Shown piece by piece: positions 1 to 10,311 of a stretch of 64,000 bases of DNA. The notes beneath the pieces are model-generated. The model ran no database searches. It was not told where the DNA came from and worked only from the letters and a program-made list of their open reading frames with translations. A program made the translations under genes and the position numbers. This stretch comes from Massospora cicadina (taxonomy: Eukaryota > Entomophthoromycota > Entomophthoromycetes > Entomophthorales > Entomophthoraceae), in NCBI GenBank assembly GCA_022478985.1, contig JAKSZP010014454.1:248001-312000 (forward strand). Direction: 5' to 3'. How positions within the stretch are numbered: the stretch's first letter is position 1; every line of letters begins with the position of its first letter.

Positions 1-1494
1 TTTGGGGGATTGGATGAGCCAGACCACAATTGTTTCCTGCAGAACGGAAAATGCTAAGAGGTGTTTTCACTGCCCCAAACAGGAGCATCAGGCTGTGGGG
101 CTGAGAAAATTTGAATATTGATGTCACGGTAAGTCATAGTAATTAAGCTGCTCTTATTTTATTTCTAAATTCACTGTAAAAGAATTGATTGGTAAAAAGC
201 TTTTAAATATTACTTAAGAACATTAGTTTAGTATATTTGTAAGTATACTATAAATTCCTTAAGTTCTATTGTAAATTAAAAATAATTATTTAGTAGTTTT
301 TAATATTGCAAATTAGCCTATTAATCTTCATACATATTTTTGAAGTAAACAAAAGTTAGATTGTGCATAGAATCAGTTTTATAATCAGCTTTTTCCAGGA
401 GTCTGACTTATTTAGTTCTGTCTCACCTACTTTACTAATTAAAATATCCCAATTTCTAATTGCCATTTCTCATAGGATCAGTGCCATCTGATAATGGTTA
501 ACAATGACACCATGTGGATGGACATCCACAAAGTGTCTAAAGTATTGCAACAACTAAACTTAGTCTCATACTTAGGAAGCTTGAAGGTGAAAAAATACAA
601 GTAGGTCAATTAAGGTATTGCCACATGAGAGCCTGGATTTTGTTAATGACCTATTAATTGGATTAGTTAAAATCACAGGAAGCTGATGCATATGAGAACA
701 ATGTAAAAAATGAAAGCTATTTTTGAGTGAAGAAGGATCCAAATAATTCAGTTTTTTCTGATGACAAAAATGAGTTGTTTATAAAAAACCATCTGGTAAG
801 GCAAGGGTTCGAAGTCTGAATTAAGGTTTGGGATTCATGCGGGCTTAATTATAAAAGTTGCTCTTATGGGAATCCCTAATTGCCCATAGTTTAAGCCCTT
901 CTAAGATTATATAATTCAGGCGGGGCACAAACCAGCATTGAGCTAATCTAAGAAAAGGATCTCTTAATAAGCATTTGACTTGGGTCTGTAAAAAAACCCA
1001 CGTTAAAAAGCAATGATTAAAGGCCTCATCATATTGACAAGGCCATACTGTTACACAAACATGATGTAAGCACATAGAATAGCATTGAAGATAGATTACA
1101 AGACATAAAGGTATTAATAAAGGTTTTAATAAGAATACAAGATAACAAGTCAGTAAATCTGCTTTAAGCAAGTTCTAATGAACTTAGGGCTCACCCTCAT
1201 AGGGGCTACTCCTAAGAAATACCATATTAAACAAAACTAAGCCTAAAAAATAATTATCACATAATACCAGGTGGTTTATTTGATGTAAACTACTATGAAC
1301 GGTGGAAAGGGAATGTGAATCTGGCAAGGTGAATACCTTCAATAAGAATTTGGACTAAGAGCATTGTAAATTATTTCAATTCACTGCAAAAATTAGTGAT
1401 ATTAAGATTAGCACTTTATATGTTAGGATAATTTAGGGCAGGTCTGACATGTCATAAAAGAAAAGAGAACAACTGGGATAGGTCCATATGTATC
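1..1494. other. AT-rich DNA, no gene seen
   Basis: I find no supportable gene, RNA or repeat here. The only open frame over 100 codons (845-1171, minus) has no recognisable domain and a composition typical of random AT-rich sequence. A GGTTCGAAGTC string near 803 resembles a tRNA B box but has no A box at the right distance. Confidence 0.6.
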
Positions 1495-1499
1495 TAAAC

Positions 1500-2074
1500 T
1501 GTTATAAAATTGGCGGAATATTTGAGATACGCCATAAGGTTTTTGCGCAGGGTAAAGCCCAATGAGCAACTGATGGACAATATGGAGATCATCTGCCACC
1601 AAGACAAACGTAAAGATTTTAATAATGAAGCAATCGCTCCAGCCACACTACTTTATTTATTATAAATATATAACAGCGGATTCCTTCTGCTCTTCTCACT
1701 TCTTTCTATTGACAATCCTCTTCCTTCAAACTTATCATCTCGCTTATAAATCAGCTACTTTGGTGGATACTGACCTTTTTGCTTAATCTATTTGTTTCCA
1801 CCGTATTCTCTTTGGTTCTGGTTGAGCCTACTATTTATTAAATTCACAGTTGCTTTAGTTCAAGGCGATCTACTAATTATTCTTTGTACATTGACATTGC
1901 CTTATTGCCTGATTTGGAGGCGATCTACTATTATCTGTTTGAAGCTAATATTGCCCTATTGCCTTATGTCAAGGCGCTCTCATCAATATTATCATACTCC
2001 TCAGTTTGGCAAATCTCACCTATTCCGCCAAAACTACCTAGGGCTTATCATCCAGTCATATTAGAATTTAGACA
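1500..2074 (-). repeat. A1 3' LTR
   Basis: The LTR is 575 bp. In element orientation it starts TGTCTAAATTC (minus strand from 2074) and ends TTATAACA at 1500. It is clearly homologous to 6972-7550 and to the LTRs of A2, A3 and A4. The inner edge is fixed by the polypurine tract next to it. It carries three short palindromes at 1852-1975. Confidence 0.88.
1852..1975. repeat. Three GCCT...AGGC palindromes spaced about 55 bp inside the LTR
   Basis: Three 15-nt inverted repeats lie at 1852-1866, 1907-1921 and 1961-1975, for example GCCTGATTTGGAGGC and GCCTTATGTCAAGGC. They start 55 and 54 bp apart and sit in an imperfect tandem repeat of the LTR. Equivalent palindromes are present in A2 (20975-20989 and 21041-21055) and, partly decayed, in A3. 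They lie in the upstream (U3) half of the LTR, where protein-binding sites would be expected. That function is inference. Confidence 0.7.
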
Positions 2075-2087
2075 TTACCCCCTTGAC
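2075..2087 (-). other. A1 polypurine tract
   Basis: On the minus strand a purine run (TCAAGGGGGTAA) abuts the LTR start TGTC. This is the expected plus-strand primer for a Ty3 element and fixes both orientation and LTR edge. A2 and A3 have the same tract. Confidence 0.85.
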
Positions 2088-2099
2088 TGGATGATAGGT

Positions 2100-3210
2100 C
2101 TCTTAATATATATATGGCCAAAGGAACTTTGCGTGCACTCAGTTAATGATCTTTCCACTTGTGGGGTCCTTAATAGTATAGGCATCCACACCTGTTTATT
2201 AATTATTTTGAAAGGCCAATCATAACTGGGTTAACTTGTGCTTCTGCCCAAACCCATGTTGGTCATGGAATAAACCATGCCCCATCTTTGAACTGAGCTA
2301 ACCCAATATGCTGTACCTAATTGGCAGCCTGTTTTTTATCTTTATGGCTAAAATGAACGAGTATTCTTCGTTTTGCAGCTTGATCAGAATATTCAATGGA
2401 CTGGTCAAGTAGCGTTGTGGGTCATAGTGCCAGTATTTTCCACACAGGCATAGAACAATGCCGGAAGAGCTGGGTGTTGTCCATATAGTAACTGTAAGGG
2501 ACCCTTCCCTGCGGCAGAATTTTAGCTAATATAGTAAGCAAAGATGGCGGTGAAAAGGAGGGAACTACAATTTGAAGGTTGATCTCCTAATTTTTGGAGT
2601 ATATTTACCAAGATCCCATTAACTCACTCAACCGTCCTGTTGGATTCTGTGTGGTACAGGGTCATCAGAACCCCATGGATGGACGTCAGCTCATTTAGCT
2701 TGGGAAGGATGTTGGAAGTGGAGTTAGTTTATTATTGGTAAAAATGAACTGAGGGCAGCCATGACGCTGAATAAAAAATTCCATGATGAACTTGGCCACT
2801 GCTACCGCCACCAAATCCTTGATTGCCCATACTTCTACCCACTAGGTCAAGTGGTCAATCACCACCAGAATGCACTTGGACTGATTAGCTCCTGTTGGTA
2901 GAGGGCCAACAACATCAAGGGAAACCGTATGCCAAGCAAAATGTGCTTTCACAAATCAGTACAAAGTCTTTTGGCGGAATGGCTTCTCCACCTGGAACTG
3001 GTGGCAGCAGAAAATTGTTTCAAGCACATCAAATTGCATGCTTTCCCAGTAGTACTGAGGTTGCAACAGTTCTAGGGCCTTGTATATTCCACCATGTCCA
3101 ACTGCTCAGTGTGCGCCCATGATATTATTTGGTTGAGCAGAAGGCCTTGGGATATACAACATAGTGTCCCCTATCCTTTTGTACAATTCGCTGTCTTATG
3201 AAAAGTATTG
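2100..3210 (-). pseudogene. A1 integrase remnant
   Basis: This matches the integrase of A2 (15893-16800) position by position. It would encode the enzyme that joins element cDNA to the chromosome. Minus-strand frames give the end of the core, HTESNRTVE followed by a stop and VNG. The catalytic Glu codon is at 2627-2629 and is kept here, unlike in A2 and A3. The amino-terminal zinc-binding part lies around 3000-3200. Several frames are needed to read it, so it is inactive. The integrase identity rests on the aligned A2 copy. Confidence 0.75.
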
Positions 3211-3213
3211 GCC

Positions 3214-4560
3214 CTAATTCCATCTTATCTTGATGTAGTTGAGGCGGCTCATCGTTGTATTTCCAGCTAAGCATTTTATCAACATTATGCCACCAAGATC
3301 TGCTGTAATGGCAACAGTTGGCACTCTTGATAAGCAATCTGCATTTTGGCGTTTTGCTTCAGGTCCGTGGCGGATTTCAGAGTTGTAAGCCTGCAGTTTG
3401 AGGGCCCATTGGGCTATCCGCCCTTCAGGCTCTCCGAGATTCTGAAACCAGCGTAATGAAGCATGGTCCATTATGACTTAAACCTTACCCCATGCAAATA
3501 TACCTTGAATTGCTTGTATGTGTATATCACTGCTAAGAACTTCTTCTCAGTCATAATGTAATTGCGTTCATGGCAGTTCAAGCTACAACTTCAGTATGCA
3601 ACCAGATGCTCCTCCACCTCATTATATTTTGAGATAGAATTTCCCCAACAACGGAAAGGAATGCATCCATCTGAACAATAAATTCCTTGTCAAAATTAGG
3701 GTATTGTAGCACCAGCGCATTGATTAACTCTGTCCAAAGCATATCAAAGGAGTGCTGACTGCATTCCGTCCATTTGACCATGGCATCATTTTAGTAATTC
3801 AAACAGCGGACCTCCAATATGGCTGAAGTTGGGAAAAAGCATCGGTATTAACCCACCATCCCCATAAATACCTGTGTATCACGCTTACTGCTTGACTAAG
3901 TCATTCTTTGGATAGCCTCCACCTTGGCTGAGGTTTAAGCCCACTTGCATCTACCACAAACCCAAGGTACTCCAGATGGTCCTTGAAAAAGTGGCATTTG
4001 CGGGACTTAATTTTAATGTCAGCCTTAACAAGACAGTGGAAAACCTCCTCTAGATGAGTAAGATGCTTATAGAAGGTTTGAGAAAAGATGTTGATATCAT
4101 TGAGGTATACAAAAACGCATGACAGCTTCAGGTCGCCCAGAATGGTGTCCATGGCCCGTTGGAGCGTAGCCAGAGCATTAAACAGTCCTTGAGGCATCTT
4201 GTCAGTTGAAAAACCCCTTGGGAGTGATAATGGTGCATTTTTTATACTTCCATGGGCAACTTGATCTTTCAGTAACCAGATATCAAATCCATTGCAAGAA
4301 GTAACAAGCTCCCCCTAACCAATCCAGCACATAATTGATCTGCGGCAAGGGATACAAGTCCTTCTTGGTGATGCTGTTGAGCTTCCAGTAGTCTATTACT
4401 ACTCAGTTGGTACCATCCTTCTTTTTACAATAAGAACAGGCGAAGCCCACAGACTCTTTGACAGTCTGAACATCCCTTGCTTTAGTAGCTTTTCAATCTC
4501 TTCTGTCACTATACCTCAGCTGCCCTAGACTGATGGATTGGCCAAGACCTGATGGGGGGA
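3214..4560 (-). pseudogene. A1 reverse transcriptase and RNase H remnant
   Basis: RT palm sequence is readable at 3901-4197 (MPQGLFNALATLQRAMDTI, then the catalytic box). The box reads YLND at 4096-4107 instead of YLDD, so the first catalytic Asp has become Asn. RNase H follows at 3578-3781 (FDKEFIVQMDAF) and 3214-3471 (MDHASLRWFQNL...NADCLS). The fragments lie in different frames with stops between them. Together they would copy element RNA into DNA and remove the RNA strand. The GAT to AAT change follows a C, which fits loss of a CpG. Confidence 0.85.
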
Positions 4561-4814
4561 TGATCTACAGTGTCCACTCAATGGTTCATTCCTGAGTGCA
4601 CCCTAAGTCATGATCGTTGGAATCAAAATCTCCTTAGATCTTTCAAATAAAAATATTGCTTGATGATTCTGTTCTTTTGATAACCTGACTAACTTTTCAC
4701 GCGGTATCACCATCATTATGCAGAATGAAAATTGACCGGTAAACCAAATTCATCAGTGACAAGAACTCATGAATCTGAAGACCACCATAAAAGGAATCAA
4801 GTGCATATATGCCA

Positions 4815-5085
4815 CTATTTGGTGTTAGCGGATCTGCAGTAAGTTGTTTTGTAGTTTGCTAGTAAAACCTTGATCTCTCCATGTGCTGGTAGTATAATGC
4901 CTGGAGCCATGTGGGGCTCAAGCCGTGATTGATGATAAGGGCCAATAACTTCCACATAGAGCCCAGGTGGTACTTCCACCTCTAACTCAGTGTTCATTAC
5001 TTGATGTCTGGAGGGGATGGATACAGCCCCAAAAGCTTATGAGGCAGCTCTCAATATTCAAATATCTGATGAGAAAGGGCCCTAG
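4815..5085 (-). pseudogene. A1 dUTPase-like domain between protease and RT
   Basis: The frame 4815-4997 reads VEVPPGLYVEVIGPY, then APGIILPAHGEIKVLLAN. This follows the dUTPase pattern of a beta strand with PxGxYGxI, then GVIDxDYRGEIKVxLxN. A motif-1-like PLRAAGAISIP lies just upstream near 5030. dUTPases hydrolyse dUTP to limit uracil in cDNA. The catalytic Asp of GVID is Leu in A1, A2 and A3 alike, so the family's domain was probably already non-catalytic. The assignment rests on pattern reading only. Confidence 0.55.
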
Positions 5086-5199
5086 TCTTATTCTTGAATC
5101 GATGGTAGTGAACTGGGATTAATCTGTCACTATAGGCAAGGTTGACGAGCCCCAGATGCACTGGATCCTTCAGCACTCCGCTGGCAGCCTTTTGAAATC

Positions 5200-6952
5200 C
5201 ACTCTCTCAAAGCTCCAAATGTCTCCTCCTTCATGTTAATGACAGCACCAAAGTGTTGCATAAAACAGTTCCAATTAACATGTCATAATTATCATTTGGC
5301 AAAACTATAGCTGGGCTACAATGACAATTGAACCAAACCGCAAAGCTAGCGCACTGTACGCTCCCTCATAGACCATGTTTTCTACTCCAGCGGTCCCATA
5401 CATCATTTGGTGTTCCACCTCAGGATTTAATGTCAACTTCACCACCAACTTGTGTGAACTATGTTAGTGGGCGTCCATATCTATTATAGCGCGGACTCAG
5501 GTTTTTTGCTACAACAATGTTACAGTATGTACACTATGAGTAAGATGGGTGTTGACTTTTTAATACATGGACATCTATAGGATCTCTAATCCTAAGGAAG
5601 CTCATACTACTCTCACCAATTCTTGAGGTATTCTTTACTAACAGTGTCCACAGGGAGGGCAACGTTGACACACTTCAAGGAGAGCCATCTGAGGATGGGT
5701 CCAGCTCATCAGGGGAAACTTGGTCAAAAATTTGACAGGCGTATGGCTTTGGTTGCTCCTGAGGCCTTCTTCCACCGTAGCCTTGGTTTGTAGTCATGTC
5801 AATACATTTACTCCTCCAACCAGCTGCTGATATAGGAAGGCGTCGTCATAATGAGGGACTTCTGCTGAATATATGTTGATAGGTTAAGGTGGGACGTTTG
5901 GGGTTGAATAGTGGAGGTAGAGAGTCCCATCTCTACTCCGCTCCAACTTTTCCCTGGTAGGACTGGTCCTGCTGTACATTTGGACCCGATGATGGGGGCA
6001 ACTCCATGCCAGGTGCCCTGGGTGCCACATATGAAACATTTTACCCCAAAGGGCCTACGCCCTTAATTAGTGGAAGATGACCCAAGCTGAAAGGTGGGCG
6101 GTGTGTGGCCAGCGTAAACAGGCCCAGTCCAATAGTTGAACTACTGATGTTAACTCAGGCAAGGGCGAGGCATGTAGTTATAATAAGACTGGGTTGACTA
6201 GGCAAACTCTGAACAGAGCGGGATAATTCCCCCAAATATGAAGGTCCAGCAATGGCTGCTGTAGGTTTCCTCCTCTTTATTGGGTGGAGTGAAGGTAGCG
6301 GATAGATGGCGCAAAATCTGGAAAATTTTTTTCAGAAGTACTTCATCCTCCAAAAAATGGAGTCATGACGTTGTAAAGCTCACAGTATGGCTTCACTGGG
6401 GAGGTCATTGTAATGCGCATTTCAGATTTTGAAAAAGTACCAGCCCCAATTAACACATGGGCTTTACTGTAAATTGATCAGCAAAATTTGGTGAGGGTCT
6501 CATTACACTGAAACCCAATGGTCAAGAACTCAGCCTTCCAATGTAACATCTTTTTGGTTCCTCCAAACAATTACGGCACAGTATTCTTCACTTCTTGATA
6601 TGTAACAGAATTGTTTGGAAGATAGCAGGTGACCTTGTCGGCACTTCCAACATCCAAGGTGGATATTAACAGTTTTGTTTTATGCCAATCCAAGGCTCCT
6701 TCCACTGCAAACTCAAGTTGATAATAGAACCCATGGATATTTCCATCTCAATTATATGGAGGCATCTTAATAGAAGCCACCTGTAGAAGCTCATCCTGCC
6801 AATTAATCAAACCATCCAAGGCAAGTTTATTTTCCACATATTTAGTTAGCATAGTGTGCCAATAGGATACCTCATCAGTGCAGTCCAGATGCGCCATATC
6901 TAAGGCCTTGAGTTTTTTATGTATTTTTAATCTTTGGTGTTGATCAATGGGC
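5200..6952 (-). pseudogene. A1 Gag and protease remnant
   Basis: This stretch aligns with Gag-protease of A2 (18789-20560). The protease active site is readable at 5473-5481 as Asp-Met-Asp, where a retroviral-type protease has Asp-Thr/Ser-Gly. A zinc-knuckle remnant (CFICGTQGTWHG) lies near 6010-6050 at the Gag end. The amino-terminal Gag part is seen at 6748-6960. No frame is open across more than a fraction of the region. Confidence 0.7.
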
Positions 6953-6970
6953 CTCCTGTATTGAGCACCA
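6953..6970 (-). other. A1 primer-binding site
   Basis: One base inside the 5' LTR the minus strand reads TGGTGCTCAATACAGGAG. It differs slightly from TGGTGCTCACTACAGGGG in A2. TGG pairing with the CCA end of a tRNA is the normal start of a tRNA primer site. I could not name the tRNA; its 3' end should read about TAGTGAGCACCA. Confidence 0.8.
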
Positions 6971-6971
6971 C

Positions 6972-7550
6972 TTATATAAATCTGACGGAATTGTTGAGAA
7001 ATGCCATAAGGTTTTTGCGCAGGGTCAAGCCCACTGAGAAATAGATGGATGATATGGAGATCGTTGGCCCACAATACAAATGTAAAGATTTTAATATTAA
7101 TGAAGCAATCGCTCCAGCCACACTACTTTATATATCATAATATTTAACAGTGGATTCCTTCTGCTCCGCTCGCTTCTTCTTGTTAACAATCCTCCTCCTT
7201 TAATCTCCTATCTCGCTTATATTTCAACAAATTTGGTGGATACTGACCCTTTTGCTTAGACTATTTGTTTCCACCATAATTTCATTGGTTCTGGCTGAGT
7301 ATACTATACATCAAATTCATGATTGCCTTAGTTTAAGGCGATCCACTAACTATTTGTCATACATTGACATCACCTTATCACCTGATTTGGAGGCAATACA
7401 CTGTTATTCATTCAAAGTTCAATGTTGCCCTATCGCCTTATGTCAAGGCTCTCTAATCAATATTATCATACTCCTTAGTTTGCCCAATATCACCCATTCC
7501 GCCAAAACTACCTAGGGCTTATCATCCAGCCATATGAGAATCTCAAAGTC
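6972..7550 (-). repeat. A1 5' LTR
   Basis: This is homologous along its length to 1500-2074, with scattered substitutions. The outer end (about 7541-7550) has lost the clean TGTC terminus, so the last few bases are uncertain. Confidence 0.85.
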
Positions 7551-7555
7551 TAAAT

Positions 7556-8490
7556 CTGTCATGTTTCTGTATCAATTACTGATAAATACCTTATATATGG
7601 AGATCATTGATATCGAACATGCTGTATATCTTTATAATTAAGTGGACAGGTAAAATTTTATACAAGAATCTATAAGATCTTAATAATTGAAAACGGAGTT
7701 AGATATATACAGAAACTGCAAAAAATAAAAATAAACTATAGAACATCTTTACTCATGAATCAAGTAACAAAAAATTAGTTTAGATCGATTATCTTTTAGG
7801 TTTACTTTTTAATTACATCTAGATTAGGGTATGTGCTAAAGTTACAAAATCAAATAAGTTACCATTTTTCTAAACAAATCACTTTAGATAAACAAGATAT
7901 CTCTACAGAAAATAATCTTTATAGCTTCACAATTTGGTTATCTTAAAACTATATAAATGTAAGTAAAGCTAATCATTTCACACAATAAATGACTAAATGT
8001 CTCCTAAGAATTAATATGAATAAGAGTTATTAAAATTGGGTATTTAAGAAGAATATCATCTTAGTTATATAAGTACCGCTGACTAAAGATTTATATAAAT
8101 AAAGATTTTGAGTTTAGATGTGCATATTATAGATAGCTTTGTAAAAAGATTTACATATACAGATGTAGTATTTTAGCGTTGTTAACTCAGCTAAGGTCTC
8201 ACTTCCCATACAACAACAATAGTAAGGATAAGTTTACAAAAAAATCCTAATTTAATACAACTTTCTTGATCTAAAGTGTTTTCAAGGGCATGAAGGAACT
8301 GAGTCAGTGATAATAGAAGAAAGTATTGTCACTTTTAATTAAACAATTTAAAACAATATTTATAGCTCTGTTGTTAAATAACTAAACTTTTATCTGAAAC
8401 TAGAATTGAGGTTTTAGAAAAATATTAGACTTGTTAATTAATTTTTTTCATGATTATTACTTGACTTTTCCACAAATGTATAAAAAACTT
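7556..8490. other. AT-rich DNA, no gene seen
   Basis: There is no open frame with a recognisable domain and no repeat that I can match elsewhere in the window. Confidence 0.6.
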
Positions 8491-8505
8491 AACATAAAAT
8501 ATATT

Positions 8506-8580
8506 GAGGGGATGTGGTATAGTCAGGATGGGCATCCCACTATCACCCCTCATGATGAAGGTTCCAATCCTGTCGTGGAA
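8506..8580 (+). promoter_or_regulatory. tRNA-like head with internal Pol III promoter
   Basis: The A box TGGTATAGTCAGG (8515-8527) and B box GGTTCCAATCC (8560-8570) start 45 bases apart, as in tRNAs. The middle (CTATCACC) and the end (GTCGTGGAAG) resemble tRNA-Asp, where the anticodon region reads CTGTCACG and the end GTCGGGGAG. I therefore suggest an Asp-type ancestor. It does not fold as a functional tRNA. Confidence 0.75.
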
Positions 8581-8823
8581 GAAATTGTATTTCTGTGCCA
8601 AGAGAATAGCAATACATGTGAATTCAGGCACCATGCCTCAATCTGACCAAGAGAATTAGCGAAGTTAGATCATGTAATCCTGGCCTATCAAAACATGACA
8701 CAAAAAGGTTTTAACCCCAGAACTTGGGATTTGTCCTCCACTCCTATGCCTTCAACCCTACTCCCTATCCCTCCTATTGATGCAGTATAATTGTCCCAAG
8801 GCCAGCCCACCTCAAATAAAATA
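8506..8823 (+). mobile_element. tRNA-derived SINE with 15-bp target duplication
   Basis: This is a 318-bp short interspersed element. The 5' part (8506-8580) is tRNA-like, with RNA polymerase III A and B boxes. The 3' end (about 8791-8823, TTGTCCCAAGGCCAGC then CACCTCAAATAAAATA) matches the ends of F1 (39574-39610) and the LINE (23256-23320, minus). It is flanked by AACATAAAAT(A/T)TATT at 8491-8505 and 8824-8838, 14 of 15 identical. That is the signature of target-primed reverse transcription. It encodes no protein and would depend on the LINE machinery. The shared tail makes this LINE's family the likely partner (inference). Confidence 0.88.
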
Positions 8824-8838
8824 AACATAAAATTTATT

Positions 8839-9523
8839 AGTAGTAGAATGCTCAAGTATATCTCTAGAAAAATCAAATTATAAATTTATGAAAAAATAAG
8901 TTCACATTTTCTTGTGTGAAAATTGGACAGTAAAATATACTAGCAAATGTTTACTTAAAAAATTAGGAAATAAACTTAAAAATGTATAGTAAAGTATAGA
9001 AAATCAGAAAGCCTTTAGGCTTATAAAAGCAATGTAAAGTACAATCTACCACTTTACATGTTCACAACAACTATATTCCAATACTAAAAAATATATCTGC
9101 GCTTACTATATTTTTCTAAAGCAAACTCTATCTATCTTAATGGCAAAAGTAATTCACTAGGTAATCTTAAGCAATAGAAGACTGTGGCTTGTCCACCATT
9201 ATGCCTTGGCTATAAGTACAGCTAGTTCTATTGTTTAAAATTTCTATACTTCATTTATAAAGCACATAATCTGAGCCTATATTATCAAACTTTTAAAGTT
9301 ATTTATATTAGTACAGAAAAGAAACTAAAAATCAATATCCTTGTATATTGCACTTCAAGAGCTATACTTTCTTTTTTTATGGTGGTCTAACTACAGTTAC
9401 AAGAGAATGTATTATTATTTGAGTATTAGATCTTTATGTCCTCTATGTTAGGTACATTACCTATAACTTTAGAAAATGGATGTTTATAGCCTGTCACTTG
9501 GAGCTCATGTAGTTAGGACCTCT
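8839..9523. other. AT-rich DNA, no gene seen
   Basis: Nothing is recognisable between the SINE and element B. Confidence 0.6.
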
Positions 9524-9528
9524 TGCAA

Positions 9529-10290
9529 TGTCAGACAATTGCCTATCAGCTTTAAGAAAAGAATGTTTTTGGTCAAAATAGGTGAAAGGGGGAAATGTCA
9601 GACATTTATAAGTTCAATATGTGTATAAGAGCTTTTTGGATAAAAATAACAATAGTATTGGCCAAAAGGCCCTGGTTGATCCTTGGTGAAACCCCTTGAA
9701 CTGGGGTACCACTTTTACTAATACTACAAGGCCAACTAACATGAGGTCAGGTAGTTAGAATGCCCCAACCACATGGCGGAATCTGGGGAGTCCATTGGGA
9801 TTTTCTCCCCAGGAATGTCAAGTTCAATCAAACACCTAAGAGGGAACCACCCCTTTTTATAAGATTGTCAGGGGTCCCCCAAGATGCAATTAATTTCTCT
9901 AATGGTGATTGGTTGATATGTATCAAATTGTTGCCCCACGGGTTCATCTTGCCTAAAAATAACTTCCATCAGTTATCATGCCAAAGTGAAGCGAGTTTTC
10001 TGAGCTCCAATAGGTCGAATTTCCATATTCCCTAATTTGGACTATACTAAGCCATTCCAAACATTAGCATTAAATTCCTTTTGACCCTCAATACTCAATA
10101 CAGTTTAAATAATGAGTGGTAGTTTCAAGAAGGACCACTTTTTGTTTCTTGTCCCGCGCCCAATAAAAGCCTTAAATAAACCCAACTTTACTTTTATTTA
10201 AAAAAGTTAGAAGCTTTTGTTTTAGAAGTGTTTTGATGTAATTCATCTGTTGTGAGCACCAGCGAGCATAAACCTTGGTGGATTCCCACA
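9529..10290 (+). repeat. B 5' LTR
   Basis: The LTR is 762 bp, begins TGTCAGACAATTGCC and ends TCCCACA. It is homologous along its length to 22441-23191. A second TGTCAGACATTT inside the LTR (9596 and about 22511) is preceded by a purine run and could be mistaken for the start. Homology between the LTRs continues upstream of it, which puts the true start at 9529. Confidence 0.85.
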
Positions 10291-10293
10291 AAG

Positions 10294-10311
10294 TGTGCTC
10301 ACTATAGGGGC
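10294..10311 (+). other. B primer-binding site
   Basis: TGTGCTCACTATAGGGG starts three bases inside the LTR end and matches the primer site of A and G (TGGTGCTCACTAYAGGGG). This implies the same tRNA primer. Confidence 0.7.

Larger units (their letters stand above)
1500..7550 (-). mobile_element. Ty3/Gypsy LTR retrotransposon, copy A1 (degenerate)
   Basis: This is a complete but dead Ty3/Gypsy element read from right to left. Two related LTRs (1500-2074 and 6972-7550) flank about 4.9 kb. In element order this holds primer site, Gag, protease, a dUTPase-like segment, RT, RNase H and integrase, then a polypurine tract. The order RT-RNase H-integrase defines Ty3/Gypsy (Metaviridae). Flanking 5-mers TAAAC (1495-1499) and TAAAT (7551-7555) may be the target duplication, one mismatch. 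The right terminus is eroded, so its end is uncertain by a few bases. Copies A2 and A3 and solo LTR A4 belong to the same family. Every domain has stops or frameshifts. Confidence 0.9.

Noticed and set aside
783..815. GGTTCGAAGTC as part of a tRNA or SINE
   Set aside because: No A box about 30-45 bases upstream, no stems, and no flanking duplication.
845..1171. 108-codon minus frame as a host gene
   Set aside because: No domain, low-complexity composition, no promoter or intron signals; expected by chance in this length of DNA.
1852..1975. Spaced palindromes as a CRISPR array
   Set aside because: Only three drifted units, palindromic, inside a retrotransposon LTR of a eukaryote, with no cas genes.
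9596..9612. TGTCAGACATTT after a purine run taken as the B LTR start
   Set aside because: The two B LTRs stay homologous for about 67 bp upstream, so the start is 9529 and this is an internal repeat of the terminus.
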